DNA from: Celeribacter baekdonensis B30
Lineage (GTDB): Bacteria; Pseudomonadota; Alphaproteobacteria; Rhodobacterales; Rhodobacteraceae
DNA: 64,000 nt
Assembly: GCF_000299875.1 (NCBI RefSeq)
Contig: NZ_AMRK01000003.1
Location: 390,295-454,294 of the forward strand
Direction: 5' to 3'
Shown: positions 42,765 to 51,770 of the stretch, one piece after another
How positions within the stretch are numbered: the stretch's first letter is position 1
Layout of the letters: each line of letters begins with the position of its first letter
Program-made: the position numbers and the translations under genes
The notes under the pieces: model-generated
What the model was told of the DNA's origin: nothing
Database searches by the model: none
The model's input: the letters and a program-made list of their open reading frames with translations, nothing else

Positions 42765-43271
42765 ATGAAACACTTTATTTTCGCAGCTATAACAGCCACT
42801 TGCACCCTCGCAACCCCAATCCTTGCTCAAGACAGCGACGACGCCTTCGTCACCTTCAAAGTGCTCAAACCCGAGGTCGCCCAAACCGCCGCCTTGGCCG
42901 CGATGCAAAGCTGTCGCGAGGCGGGCTATCAGGTCGGCGTCATGGTGGTGGATCGGTTTGGCAGTCCACAGGTCTATCTGCGCGACCGCTATGCCGGGCT
43001 GCACGTCTTTGAAACCGCCCGGCGCAAGGCCTGGACCGCCGTGTCCTTTCGCACCGATACGATGTCTCTCAGTGGCCTGACCGAACCCGGACAAATGATG
43101 GCCGGGATTCGCGAATTGACAGAACCGCTTGCTTTGGGGGGAGGTCTTGTGATTGAAGCAGCAGGCTCTATAGTAGCTGGCATCGGTGTTTCTGGTGCCC
43201 CAGGCCCAGATCTCGATGCGGAATGCGCCCAAGCGGGCATTGACGCGATTATGGATGACATCGCCTTCTAG
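42765..43271 (+). CDS. Exported GlcG/HbpS-like protein in the sox cluster
   Basis: A 168-residue protein with a signal peptide (cleavage after TPILA, residue 21) and a GlcG/HbpS fold: AALAAMQSCREAGYQVGVMVVDRFGSPQVYLR, ARRKAWTAVSF and GGGLVIEAAGSIVAGIGVSGAPG. HbpS-type proteins bind heme or iron, and GlcG-like ones have uncertain roles. GGGAGGAGATCC is directly upstream of the ATG at 42765. It lies 19 bases after soxS and 12 bases before soxR, so it is part of the regulatory arm of the cluster. This is not a standard sox gene. Confidence 0.82.
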   Translation: MKHFIFAAITATCTLATPILAQDSDDAFVTFKVLKPEVAQTAALAAMQSCREAGYQVGVMVVDRFGSPQVYLRDRYAGLHVFETARRKAWTAVSFRTDTMSLSGLTEPGQMMAGIRELTEPLALGGGLVIEAAGSIVAGIGVSGAPGPDLDAECAQAGIDAIMDDIAF

Positions 43272-43283
43272 AGGACAAATGAG

Positions 43284-43655
43284 GTGGACACAGTGAATTC
43301 GCCTTTGCCGGTAATTTCTGAGAACATGTCAGAAGATGACATGGACGTCATGATGGCCTCTGCCTGTGACGCGTCTCAGCTTTTGAAAGCGCTCTCGCAT
43401 GAAGGTCGCCTGATGATCTTGTGTCATCTGGTCACCGGCGAGAAATCCGTCACCGAGTTGGAAGACCTCCTGTCCGCCCGCCAAGCCGCCGTGAGCCAAC
43501 AACTCGCCCGGCTGCGTCTCGAAGGTCTGGTCACGCCCCGGCGCGACGGCAAAGCGATTTACTATTCCTTGACGGATGATCGTCCCAAACGCATCCTTGA
43601 AGTCATCTACGACATGTTCTGTTCGGTGGATGGCGGGAAAATGAAGCGCGGCTAA
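43284..43655 (+). CDS. soxR: ArsR family persulfide-sensing repressor SoxR
   Basis: A 123-residue winged helix-turn-helix repressor. The DNA-binding region is ARQAAVSQQLARLRLEGLV (about 65-83). Cys47 (LMILCHLV) and Cys113 (YDMFCSV) match the two cysteines that form a polysulfide bridge in SqrR/BigR proteins and release DNA; Cys28 is extra. This fits induction of sox genes by thiosulfate-derived or sulfide-derived persulfides. The start is GTG at 43284, with GAGGAC seven bases upstream; ATG at 43326 is an alternative. Probable binding sites lie at 40783 and near 42300. Confidence 0.9.
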   Translation: MDTVNSPLPVISENMSEDDMDVMMASACDASQLLKALSHEGRLMILCHLVTGEKSVTELEDLLSARQAAVSQQLARLRLEGLVTPRRDGKAIYYSLTDDRPKRILEVIYDMFCSVDGGKMKRG

Positions 43656-43690
43656 AGCCCCCTTCACGCTCCCGTAGGGAGGGAGACGAC

Positions 43691-44743
43691 ATGTTCGATC
43701 TGTTAGACCCGGGGCTGCTTGCAGCTCTGATCGGTGGTGCCGGTGGCCTCGTCTTGGGGCTGGCCGCGCGTTTGGGGCGGTTTTGCTCCATGGGCGCCAT
43801 TGAAGACGCCCTGTATCAAGGCTCCGATTTGCGCGCCCGGCAATGGGGCGTGGCGCTTGGTGTGGCCTTGATTGGCACCTTCACCCTCATCGGCTTTGGC
43901 CTGTTCGATCCCGCCATGTCGCCCTATTTGGCCCTTAAATGGTATCCCATGGCCTCAATCACCGGAGGCCTGATGTTTGGCTATGGCATGGCGCTGGCGG
44001 GCAATTGCGGCTTTGGCGCCTTGGCGCGTTTGGGCGGTGGCGATCTGCGCAATTTCGTCATTGTTTTGGTCATGGGGCTGGCGACATATGTCGCGCTCAA
44101 TGGCCCACTGGCCGAATTGCGTGTCACCCTGTTTCCGCCCCGCCCGGCCTCCGCCCTGCCCGGCTTTGCCCATGCGGTTTCAGGGGCGTTTGGCCTGCCG
44201 ACCGTGGCCACGGGGATTGTCGCAGGTCTTGCCATCCTCACCCTCGCCCTCTCGTCTCGTGCCTTTCGCGCACAGCGGCGCTTGATCCTCTGGGGAAGCG
44301 CGGTGGGTCTGGCCATCGTCTCTGGTTGGGCTGGGACAAGCTGGCTCTCTCTGGCCACTTTCGAGGCCGAACCCGTCGCCTCCCACACCTTCTCCGCCCC
44401 CATTGGTGACACGTTGTTTTACCTGATGACCTCGTCGGCCTCCTCGCCCGGCTTTGGTGTCGGCTCGGTCATCGGGGTGCTTTTGGGCGCGGCCATCGGT
44501 TCGCTGATCAAAGGCCAGTTCCGTTGGGAAGCCTGCGAAGACCCGCGCGAATTGAAACGCCAAATCGGCGGTGCGGCTTTGATGGGCGTCGGTGCCGTGG
44601 TCGGCTTTGGCTGCACCGTCGGCCAAGGCCTTTCGGCCTTTTCCGTTCTGGCCTTCTCCGCCCCCGTGACCATCATCGCCATCATCATCGGCGCGGCCAT
44701 CGGGTTGCGGCAATTGATCTATGGCTTTGCATTTGACCGTTGA
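43691..44743 (+). CDS. YeeE/YedE family transporter (SoxT-like)
   Basis: A 350-residue membrane protein with about nine to ten helices and the family cysteines in ARLGRFCSMGAIEDAL, AGNCGFGALARLGGGD and GFGCTVGQGLSA. TsuA-type members take up thiosulfate by relaying it along such cysteines; a transporter next to soxRS is called SoxT in some species. Here it could import sulfur compounds into the cytoplasm for signalling or assimilation. GGGAGGGAGACGAC precedes the ATG at 43691; a small CTCCC/GGGAG hairpin (43669-43681) overlaps the ribosome-site region. Confidence 0.9.
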   Translation: MFDLLDPGLLAALIGGAGGLVLGLAARLGRFCSMGAIEDALYQGSDLRARQWGVALGVALIGTFTLIGFGLFDPAMSPYLALKWYPMASITGGLMFGYGMALAGNCGFGALARLGGGDLRNFVIVLVMGLATYVALNGPLAELRVTLFPPRPASALPGFAHAVSGAFGLPTVATGIVAGLAILTLALSSRAFRAQRRLILWGSAVGLAIVSGWAGTSWLSLATFEAEPVASHTFSAPIGDTLFYLMTSSASSPGFGVGSVIGVLLGAAIGSLIKGQFRWEACEDPRELKRQIGGAALMGVGAVVGFGCTVGQGLSAFSVLAFSAPVTIIAIIIGAAIGLRQLIYGFAFDR

Positions 44744-44872
44744 GCCAGGTCGAACGGTCTTTGCTGTCTATCTAAAGGTCCGGTCTGCGAACGAACCGGT
44801 CCTTCGTTGCACTGGCAGCAAGTGCCGCTTTTGCGCAATTCTGTCATACCCATTTCCGTAAGGGTGCCGCCC

Positions 44873-45508
44873 TTAACGGTCCATCGCGCCCTTGCCTGCC
44901 AATATTTTATCACGGAATTTCTCTATCCGGGCCATCCGGGTCGCGGATTGCTTTGCCTGATTGAGGTTGAACATATAGCTTTTCTGCCGGCCTGGTGTCA
45001 GTGCATGAAACGCCTCGGCCAGCTCAGGATCGGCATCCAGCGCCTCGGTCAGTTCATCCGGCATGTCGATCTCGCGGTCTACTTTAGGTGGTTTCGTGCC
45101 TGCCTCGGCATGAACCATCAACTGCCTCAGATAGGCTCGTATCACCGGCTCCATGGCGCGAACCTGCGCGACATCGCTAAAGCGGATCATTCCCGGCGTT
45201 TGGCTGTTCGGTCCCTGCCGCTCCAGCACGCCTTCGGTGTCTGCCAATAAGCCGGGGTTCATGAAGCTCAGCCTGAAGTCGCCCCTAAATGCGGTTAAAA
45301 TTGCGATGTTGCGGCCAGCATGCATATAGGTGGGATGCGCCCATTTCACGGTTTCTTTCAGTCCCACATCGCGGCAAATGTGGCGCAGATCATTCAGCCC
45401 GTCGATCCATAACCGGATCGAACACTCCGGTGTCGCGAAACGGTCGCATCGACCACATCCCTTGGTAAAGAAATCATCCGCGTCGGCAATCATCGCCATG
45501 GCCGCCAT
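44873..45508 (-). CDS. YdeI/OmpD-associated family protein
   Basis: A 211-residue soluble protein. The central part has LKETVKWAHPTYMHAGRNIAILTAF (DUF1801-like), and the C-terminal part has PDELTEALDADPELAEAFHALTPGRQKSYMFNLNQAKQSATRMARIEK, a clear YdeI-family motif. The family's role is unknown; some members link to antimicrobial-peptide resistance. Three in-frame ATGs lie within 18 bases; I give the longest, but 45499 has a better-spaced AAGG. It is separate from the sox genes (130-base gap, convergent). Confidence 0.75.
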   Translation of the reverse strand: MAAMAMIADADDFFTKGCGRCDRFATPECSIRLWIDGLNDLRHICRDVGLKETVKWAHPTYMHAGRNIAILTAFRGDFRLSFMNPGLLADTEGVLERQGPNSQTPGMIRFSDVAQVRAMEPVIRAYLRQLMVHAEAGTKPPKVDREIDMPDELTEALDADPELAEAFHALTPGRQKSYMFNLNQAKQSATRMARIEKFRDKILAGKGAMDR

Positions 45509-45662
45509 CCTTGTCGTACCCGAGCCACCCTATAGTAGAATGACCTCATGATAACCCTATCCTGAAACCTAAGACAATCACAGCCGAAGCGCAGGTTTGA
45601 GTGCTTCGCACCAATTCTCACGTCGCGCTGGATTAACCAAAATGACTCAAAGCCATCGTATG

Positions 45663-46961
45663 TTATGCACCAAACAAATGGTCGCTTTTCCTCTTCCGCA
45701 TGTACTCCACATCAGCGACATCTGAGCCCCCTCCCCCCCGGATCAACACCTGAAGGTCGGCCACATTCGTTCCGGTCGCCCCGATTTGCAACAAATCCCC
45801 TGCGGCCTCTAGCCCGTGATAGCTGTCATTGCGGGCCAGAACATCTTGCGGATCAAGCCCAGAGGCCCGCATCCGATCCAGCGTGCCGGGGTCAACGATA
45901 CCGCCCGCCGCATCTGTCGGACCATCGCGCCCATCCGTGCCGCCAGAGAGAAACACATAGTCTTTCAGCCCCTGTTCTTCGGCCAAAACCGCCACGCGCA
46001 GCGCCAGTTCCTGGTTGCGCCCGCCCATGCCGTCTCCGGTCAGTTTCACCGTGGTTTCGCCACCAAACAGGAAAATCCCCGGCTCGATCGCGCTCTCAAC
46101 AATGGTGCGCGCCGCCTCTGCGACATCGCCCTCAAGCGGGACAGGAAAGACATGAACGCCCTGTGCCGCGCCGCCCCCCGCCGCGCGGGCCATGGCCGCC
46201 ACTGATATTTTATTCGACCCAATCAACGCCACCTCACTCTCGGGCAAAGGCCCAAGATCGGGACGTGGCCGCGCCAGATACTCCACCACGGCGGTGGGCA
46301 ATTTGTCCCACAGATCAAGCCCTTGCAGCATCTCGACCGCGTCTTCGCGGGTGCCAATGGGCGAAACCGTCGGCCCCGAGGCAATGGCACGCAGATCATC
46401 AGAGACCACGTCCGACAGCAACAGCGCCGTCACTTTCGAGGGCGCCGCGGCGCGCAAAAAACCGCCGCCTTTGAGTCGAGATAACTGTTGGCGCACCAGA
46501 TTCATCGCCACAATATCCGCGCCCGAACCCAGCAAAAGCCGATTGACCTCCGCCTTATCCTCAAGTGAGACGCCGGGCACGGGGGCGGGCAAAAGCGCCG
46601 ATCCGCCGCCCGAAATCAACGCCAAAACGTCGCCCTTGGCATGGGCCAGCGCATCCTCGATCAAAAGCGCCGCCCGCGCGCCTTCAAAATCAGGCACCGG
46701 ATGTGCCGCCGCGCGCATCTCGGCCCCCTCCAGCGGCCTCGCATTCTCGTAATTGGTCACCACGATCACCCGCGCCGCATCGACCTGACGCATCGCCGCC
46801 TCGGCCATGCTGCGCGCCGCCTTGCCAACCGCGATGATCAAAGGCGCGTTGAACCTCCGTCCCTTGAGGGCGTCTTCAACGGCATGGGCGGGATCGGCGC
46901 TCGCGACACCTGTGAGGAAAATCTCGCGGGCTTGCCGGCGCATCTGGTCCAGTTGTGTCAT
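45663..46961 (-). CDS. Glycerate 2-kinase (MOFRL family)
   Basis: Phosphorylates D-glycerate, feeding it into glycolysis, for instance from glyoxylate or serine-cycle routes. The 432-residue protein has the DUF4147 N-terminal domain (AVGKAARSMAEAA, ALISGGGSALLPAPVPG) and the MOFRL domain (GGETTVKLTGDGMGGRNQELAL, VFLSGGTDGRDGPTDAAGG). I use the ATG at 46961; an upstream in-frame ATG at 47033 is less likely. It is divergent from the selD fusion gene across 154 bases with no other gene. Confidence 0.93.
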   Translation of the reverse strand: MTQLDQMRRQAREIFLTGVASADPAHAVEDALKGRRFNAPLIIAVGKAARSMAEAAMRQVDAARVIVVTNYENARPLEGAEMRAAAHPVPDFEGARAALLIEDALAHAKGDVLALISGGGSALLPAPVPGVSLEDKAEVNRLLLGSGADIVAMNLVRQQLSRLKGGGFLRAAAPSKVTALLLSDVVSDDLRAIASGPTVSPIGTREDAVEMLQGLDLWDKLPTAVVEYLARPRPDLGPLPESEVALIGSNKISVAAMARAAGGGAAQGVHVFPVPLEGDVAEAARTIVESAIEPGIFLFGGETTVKLTGDGMGGRNQELALRVAVLAEEQGLKDYVFLSGGTDGRDGPTDAAGGIVDPGTLDRMRASGLDPQDVLARNDSYHGLEAAGDLLQIGATGTNVADLQVLIRGGGGSDVADVEYMRKRKSDHLFGA

Positions 46962-47115
46962 GGCTGGGGTCTCTGTTTGGGATTGTCTGTTCGGGACTGT
47001 CTGTGCTGCATCTGCATAGCCGGATGGTGTCACGATCAGACTGCGGCGTCCAGCACCCTTGCCAAGACGCCCGGATCAGACCAGATTCCCCCAAACGAAC
47101 AGAACGGACTCCGCC

Positions 47116-49311
47116 ATGCAAGAGCTTCCCCTCACTCGTGATTTGGTCCTGATTGGTGGCGGCCACACCCATGCGTTGATCCTCAAACGGTGGGGCATGA
47201 AGCCCCTGCCCGGTGTGCGCGTCACGGTGATCAACCCCGGCGCGATTGCCGCCTATTCCGGCATGTTGCCGGGGTTTGTCGCCGGTCATTATCAACGGCA
47301 GGATTTGGAACTTGACCTGTTGCGTTTAGCGCGGTTTGCCGGGGCGCGGGCGGTTTTGGGGCGCGCCAGTGGCATTGATCGCGCGGCCAGGCTGATCCAT
47401 GTCGATGGCCGCCCCCCCATCGCCTATGATGTCGCCTCCATCGACATCGGCATCACCTCCGCCATGCCCGATCTGCCGGGCTTTGCTGATCATGGCATCG
47501 CCGCCAAGCCACTTGAGGCCTTCGCCAGCCGGTGGCACGCGTTTCGCGCCCGCGCATTGCGCGGCGAGGTGGTGCCTGAGGTGGCGGTGATCGGTGGCGG
47601 CGTGGCAGGCGCGGAATTGGCCATGGCGATGGCCCATGCCTTGCGCGCGGTCCCTTCGGCCAAAGTCACCCTGATCGACCGCAGCGAGATCCTGTCAGAG
47701 TTGCGCCGCAGCACCCGCCGCGCCCTCTTGGAGGCATTGGCGACATCCGGCGTCGTCCTGCGCCCGCAGTGCGAGGTGGACAAAATTGGCCCGGAGACGA
47801 TCATCCTTGGCGATGGGTCCACCCTGCCTTCCCACTTTACCTTGGGGGCGGCGGGTGCGCGGCCTTATGATTGGTTGGCACAGACCGGGCTTGATCTGAG
47901 CGAGGGCTTTGTCACCGTTGGCCCGAGCTTGCAAAGCTCCGACCCTATGATCTTAGCAGCGGGCGATTGCGCCCATATGGCCCATGCGCCACGTCCCAAA
48001 GCCGGGGTGTTCGCCGTGCGGCAGGCCCCGGTGTTGTTCTACAACCTGCGCGCACTTTTATCGGAGCCCGCCGAGCGCGCCGATCTGCACACCTATCATC
48101 CGCAAAACGACTATCTCAAACTGATCTCATTGGGGTCGAAATCGGCGCTTGCCGATAAGGCTGGCATCCGTATGTCTGGACCAGTGATGTGGCGGTGGAA
48201 GAACCATATTGATCTCGCATTCATGTCGAAACTCAAAGACTTAGATCCGATGACCGCAAAGCCTTTGCCAGACAGCGTGGCCTTGGGACTGCGCGATGAG
48301 GTGGAGGGCAAAAAGCCGATGTGCGGCGCGTGCGGTGCCAAGGTCGGGGGCGATATTTTGACCCGCGTTTTGCACGCCTCGGACGGCACAGACCCGCACC
48401 CAGATCGCGGTGACGTTCTGCATTTGCCCGGCGATGATGCCGCGATTTTGACCCATGGCGACACCTGGCAAGTGGCCTCGGTCGATCACCTGCGCAGCTT
48501 TGTCACCGATCCGGTGTTGATGACCCGGATCACCGCCACCCATGCACTGGGTGACATCTGGGCGATGGGGGCAGCACCTCAGGCGGTTTTGGCGACGATC
48601 ACCCTACCGCCTCTGAGCGCCGCGTTACAGGAACGTTGGCTCACTGAGATCATGCAGGCGGCGCAGGACGTCTTTACCGCAGAGGGTGCGCAGATTATCG
48701 GCGGGCATACATCTATGGGGGCGGAACTGTCGATGGGCTTTACCGTCACCGGGCTTTTGGATCGTCCTATTACCCTCAAAGGCGCGCGTCCGGGCGATCA
48801 GATCATTCTGACCAAACCGATTGGCACGGGTGTGATGTTGGCGGCGGACATGGCGATGCAGGCCCATGGCCGCGACATGGAACGGGCCTATGCCTCGATG
48901 GTGCAAAGCTCGGGCGCCGCCTCGCGGATTTTAAATGCGGCCCATGCGATGACCGATGTGACCGGATTTGGATTGGCTGGGCATTTGCTTGGGATCTGCC
49001 GCGCCTCACAGGTTGGCGCGCATTTGCGCCTCGTGGATGTACCGCTATTGCCGGGGGCTTTGACGCTGGCGAAATCCGGGATGCGCTCGACCATTTTTCC
49101 CGCCAACCGCGCCTATGCCGCAGAATATCAAGGGCCAGAAACCGCCCGCGCCGATCTGTTGTTTGATCCGCAAACGGCGGGCGGACTGTTGGCCACCGTG
49201 TCGCCAATGCGGGCCGAGAAACTCCTCAGTGCATTGCGCGATGCAGGCTATCCCTCAGCGATCATTGGAGAAATCACAGAGACTTCGGGGCTGCTGTCTG
49301 TGACAGAGTGA
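47116..49311 (+). CDS. selD: Fusion of a pyridine nucleotide-disulfide oxidoreductase with selenide, water dikinase
   Basis: A 731-residue two-domain protein. Residues 1 to about 385 form an NDH-2-like FAD/NAD(P) oxidoreductase: LVLIGGGHTHALIL, VAVIGGGVAGAELAMAMA and MILAAGDCAHM. Residues from about 400 form SelD, which makes selenophosphate from selenide and ATP: CGACGAKVGG with Cys406 and Lys409 equivalent to the catalytic pair of E. coli SelD, LPGDDAAIL, and IIGGHTSMGAELS. The N-terminal part could supply selenide by reduction. The partner gene mnmH follows on the opposite strand. No Sec-insertion genes are in the window. Confidence 0.92.
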   Translation: MQELPLTRDLVLIGGGHTHALILKRWGMKPLPGVRVTVINPGAIAAYSGMLPGFVAGHYQRQDLELDLLRLARFAGARAVLGRASGIDRAARLIHVDGRPPIAYDVASIDIGITSAMPDLPGFADHGIAAKPLEAFASRWHAFRARALRGEVVPEVAVIGGGVAGAELAMAMAHALRAVPSAKVTLIDRSEILSELRRSTRRALLEALATSGVVLRPQCEVDKIGPETIILGDGSTLPSHFTLGAAGARPYDWLAQTGLDLSEGFVTVGPSLQSSDPMILAAGDCAHMAHAPRPKAGVFAVRQAPVLFYNLRALLSEPAERADLHTYHPQNDYLKLISLGSKSALADKAGIRMSGPVMWRWKNHIDLAFMSKLKDLDPMTAKPLPDSVALGLRDEVEGKKPMCGACGAKVGGDILTRVLHASDGTDPHPDRGDVLHLPGDDAAILTHGDTWQVASVDHLRSFVTDPVLMTRITATHALGDIWAMGAAPQAVLATITLPPLSAALQERWLTEIMQAAQDVFTAEGAQIIGGHTSMGAELSMGFTVTGLLDRPITLKGARPGDQIILTKPIGTGVMLAADMAMQAHGRDMERAYASMVQSSGAASRILNAAHAMTDVTGFGLAGHLLGICRASQVGAHLRLVDVPLLPGALTLAKSGMRSTIFPANRAYAAEYQGPETARADLLFDPQTAGGLLATVSPMRAEKLLSALRDAGYPSAIIGEITETSGLLSVTE

Positions 49312-49316
49312 GCCGT

Positions 49317-50366
49317 TCAGAGCGTATTGAGCCTCGCGATGATCCGCTCGGCCGCCGCCTGCCGTGCGGTCTCGCTCATGTCCAAAAGATCGACCTGCTC
49401 CAAAACCTCATGGGCATAGCGGGCACGGGCTTTTTCGTAGCGCGGATCGTAATGATGCGCCATCAACGCCTCCGCCAAATCGACAAAGGCCCCGGTCTGC
49501 GCCATCGCCCGCCACGCATCAATGCGCTCATAGCCCTGCAACGGCACAAGCTGATCCAGGCGCTGATCCATCTGATCGCGATCCGCGACAAGGTCGGCGT
49601 AGGCTTCGGCCAGATACCCGGCCCGCGCGGCCAGCGTGGCGTTTACCTCGATCCGCGGGGCATCACACATGGCGGCCCAAAGCATGGAGGGCAGGTTGCG
49701 CGCCCCGATGCGTGAACTTTCCGCCTCGACCAAAACCGGGCGGCTCGGGTCAAGCGCAGCGAGCGCAGTGGCCAGCGCGGTTTCAAAGCCTTTTTGCGAC
49801 GGCTGCGTGCCCATCGCGCCAAAAATAGACCCGCGATGACGGGCCAGTCCTTCGAGGTCTAAAACCTGCCCACCCTTTGAGGCAACCCTTTGAAGAATAT
49901 CCGTTTTTGCAGTCCCCGTATTGCCATCCAACAAGACGATCCGATAGGGCAGAGCGTGATCATAAAGCGCCTCCACCACCAGCCTGCGCCATGTTTTATA
50001 GCCACCCTCCAACACCTCAACCCGCCAGCCGATTTGCTTTAAAATCGAGGCAAACGAGTTCGATCTTTGCCCGCCGCGCCAACAATAAACCAGCGGTTGC
50101 CAGCCGCCATTCTTGTCCGCAAGCGGCCCTTCGATATGAGTGGCGGCATTGCGCGCGACCATGGCAGCACCAAGTTTGCGGGCCAAAAACGGCGATTTTT
50201 GTTTGTAAATCGTGCCCACTTCGGCGCGTTCACGGTCGTTCAAAACGGGCAAATTGATCGCACCGGGGATATGATCCTCGGCAAATTCCAAGGGCGCGCG
50301 CACGTCGATGATCGTGTCAAACGGCGTGTCCAAAAGCGTCTTGAGACTGGAAAATGGGTCATTCAT
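49317..50366 (-). CDS. mnmH: tRNA 2-selenouridine synthase
   Basis: Replaces sulfur by selenium in the wobble 2-thiouridine of tRNAs for Lys, Glu and Gln, using selenophosphate. The 349-residue protein has an N-terminal rhodanese domain with catalytic Cys95 in YCWRGGQRS and a P-loop-like segment at 148-155 (GNTGTAKT). Here the residue before the P-loop Lys is Ala rather than Gly. It converges on the selD fusion with 5 bases between the stops. Together they suggest selenium is used for tRNA modification. Confidence 0.94.
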   Translation of the reverse strand: MNDPFSSLKTLLDTPFDTIIDVRAPLEFAEDHIPGAINLPVLNDRERAEVGTIYKQKSPFLARKLGAAMVARNAATHIEGPLADKNGGWQPLVYCWRGGQRSNSFASILKQIGWRVEVLEGGYKTWRRLVVEALYDHALPYRIVLLDGNTGTAKTDILQRVASKGGQVLDLEGLARHRGSIFGAMGTQPSQKGFETALATALAALDPSRPVLVEAESSRIGARNLPSMLWAAMCDAPRIEVNATLAARAGYLAEAYADLVADRDQMDQRLDQLVPLQGYERIDAWRAMAQTGAFVDLAEALMAHHYDPRYEKARARYAHEVLEQVDLLDMSETARQAAAERIIARLNTL

Positions 50367-50660
50367 CCCCCTCTTTTAACGCCAGATCAAAGCCGAGAAC
50401 AGCAACAAGATCGCGCGGCTTTTGACCTCTACCGGATCACCTGGGGTCAAGGCCGAAATAGGGGTGAAAAAACACACCCCTTTTGTGCAAAAAATGACCC
50501 CCAAGCGTTTGACCTCAGAGGCTTTTTGCCGCAACGTAAACAGGACGATTTTCCCATGAAATATGGGGAAATCTTCTCATTTCCGATGTGCGGGCCAAAG
50601 CTCACGCATCGTGCCCTTGTGATATAACGCGATAGACACTTCGCCCCGTAAGGAGACCCC
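50367..50660. promoter_or_regulatory. Divergent promoter region of mnmH and frmA with a large palindrome
   Basis: The 294 bases hold no gene. GATTTTCCCAT (50547-50557) and ATGGGGAAATC (50563-50573) form an 11-base inverted repeat with one mismatch, about 88 bases before frmA. AGGGGTG/CACCCCT (about 50460-50481) makes a second hairpin followed by TTTT. The first is a candidate operator for formaldehyde-responsive control of frmA-fghA. Confidence 0.5.
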
Positions 50661-51770
50661 ATGAAAACGCGCGCAGCCGTGGCCTTTGAGGCCAAAAAAC
50701 CGTTGGAAATCGTAGAACTTGACCTTGAAGGCCCGAAGGCCGGCGAGGTTTTGGTTGAAATCATGGCGACCGGCATTTGCCACACCGACGCCTACACCCT
50801 CGACGGGCTGGACAGCGAGGGATTGTTCCCTTGCGTTTTGGGTCACGAAGGCGCGGGCATTGTGCGCGAAGTCGGCGCGGGGGTTAAGTCCGTAAAGCCC
50901 GGCGATCACGTCATCCCGCTCTACACGCCCGAGTGTCGCGAATGTAAATCTTGCCTCTCAGGCAAAACCAACCTCTGTACCTCGATCCGCGCCACCCAAG
51001 GCAAAGGCCTGATGCCCGACGGCACCTCGCGGTTCAGCTACAAAGGCGAAACGCTGTATCACTACATGGGCTGTTCGACGTTTTCGAACTTCACCGTTCT
51101 GCCGGAAATCGCGCTGGCGAAAATCCGCGAAGACGCCCCGTTTGACAAAGCCTGTTACATCGGCTGCGGCGTGACCACGGGTGTCGGCGCTGTGACCAAT
51201 TCGGCCAAGGTCGAAGTCGGATCGAACGTGATCGTGTTCGGTTTGGGCGGTATCGGCCTGAACGTGTTGCAAGCGGCGCGGATGGTTGGCGCAGATAAAA
51301 TCATCGGCGTCGACATCAATGACGACAAAGAGGAATGGGGCAAACGCTTTGGCATGACCCATTTCGTCAACCCGCTCAAAGTCGAAGGCGACATCGTTCA
51401 ACACCTTGTTGAGCTGACCGACGGCGGCGCGGATTACACCTTTGACTGCACCGGCAACACCACCGTGATGCGCCAAGCGCTTGAGGCCTGTCACCGGGGT
51501 TGGGGCGTGTCGACCGTGATCGGCGTGGCGGAAGCAGGCAAGGAAATCTCAACCCGCCCGTTCCAATTGGTCACCGGTCGTGTGTGGCAAGGCTCCGCCT
51601 TCGGTGGCGCGAAAGGCCGGACCGATGTACCGAAAATCGTCGATTGGTACATGAACGGCAAGATCGAAATCGACCCGATGATCACCCATGTTCTGACCTT
51701 GGATGAGATCAATAAAGGCTTTGATCTGATGCATGCGGGCAAGTCGATCCGTTCCGTCGTGGTGTTCTGA
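50661..51770 (+). CDS. frmA: S-(hydroxymethyl)glutathione dehydrogenase / class III alcohol dehydrogenase
   Basis: Oxidises the formaldehyde-glutathione adduct to S-formylglutathione with NAD. The 369-residue protein has catalytic zinc ligands Cys40 (ATGICHTD) and His62 (GHEGAG), structural zinc cysteines 92, 95, 98 and 106, and the cofactor loop [11 protein letters not shown]. The [16 protein letters not shown] and RGWG segments are typical of class III enzymes, which also reduce S-nitrosoglutathione. AAGGAGACCCC is upstream of the ATG. It overlaps fghA by one base. Confidence 0.96.
   Translation: MKTRAAVAFEAKKPLEIVELDLEGPKAGEVLVEIMATGICHTDAYTLDGLDSEGLFPCVLGHEGAGIVREVGAGVKSVKPGDHVIPLYTPECRECKSCLSGKTNLCTSIRATQGKGLMPDGTSRFSYKGETLYHYMGCSTFSNFTVLPEIALAKIREDAPFDKACYIGCGVTTGVGAVTNSAKVEVGSNVIVFGLGGIGLNVLQAARMVGADKIIGVDINDDKEEWGKRFGMTHFVNPLKVEGDIVQHLVELTDGGADYTFDCTGNTTVMRQALEACHRGWGVSTVIGVAEAGKEISTRPFQLVTGRVWQGSAFGGAKGRTDVPKIVDWYMNGKIEIDPMITHVLTLDEINKGFDLMHAGKSIRSVVVF

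Noticed and set aside
50460..50484. AGGGGTG/CACCCCT hairpin as a terminator
   Set aside because: It lies in a divergent promoter region with no gene ending nearby on either strand, so a terminator role is unlikely; left as a structural note.
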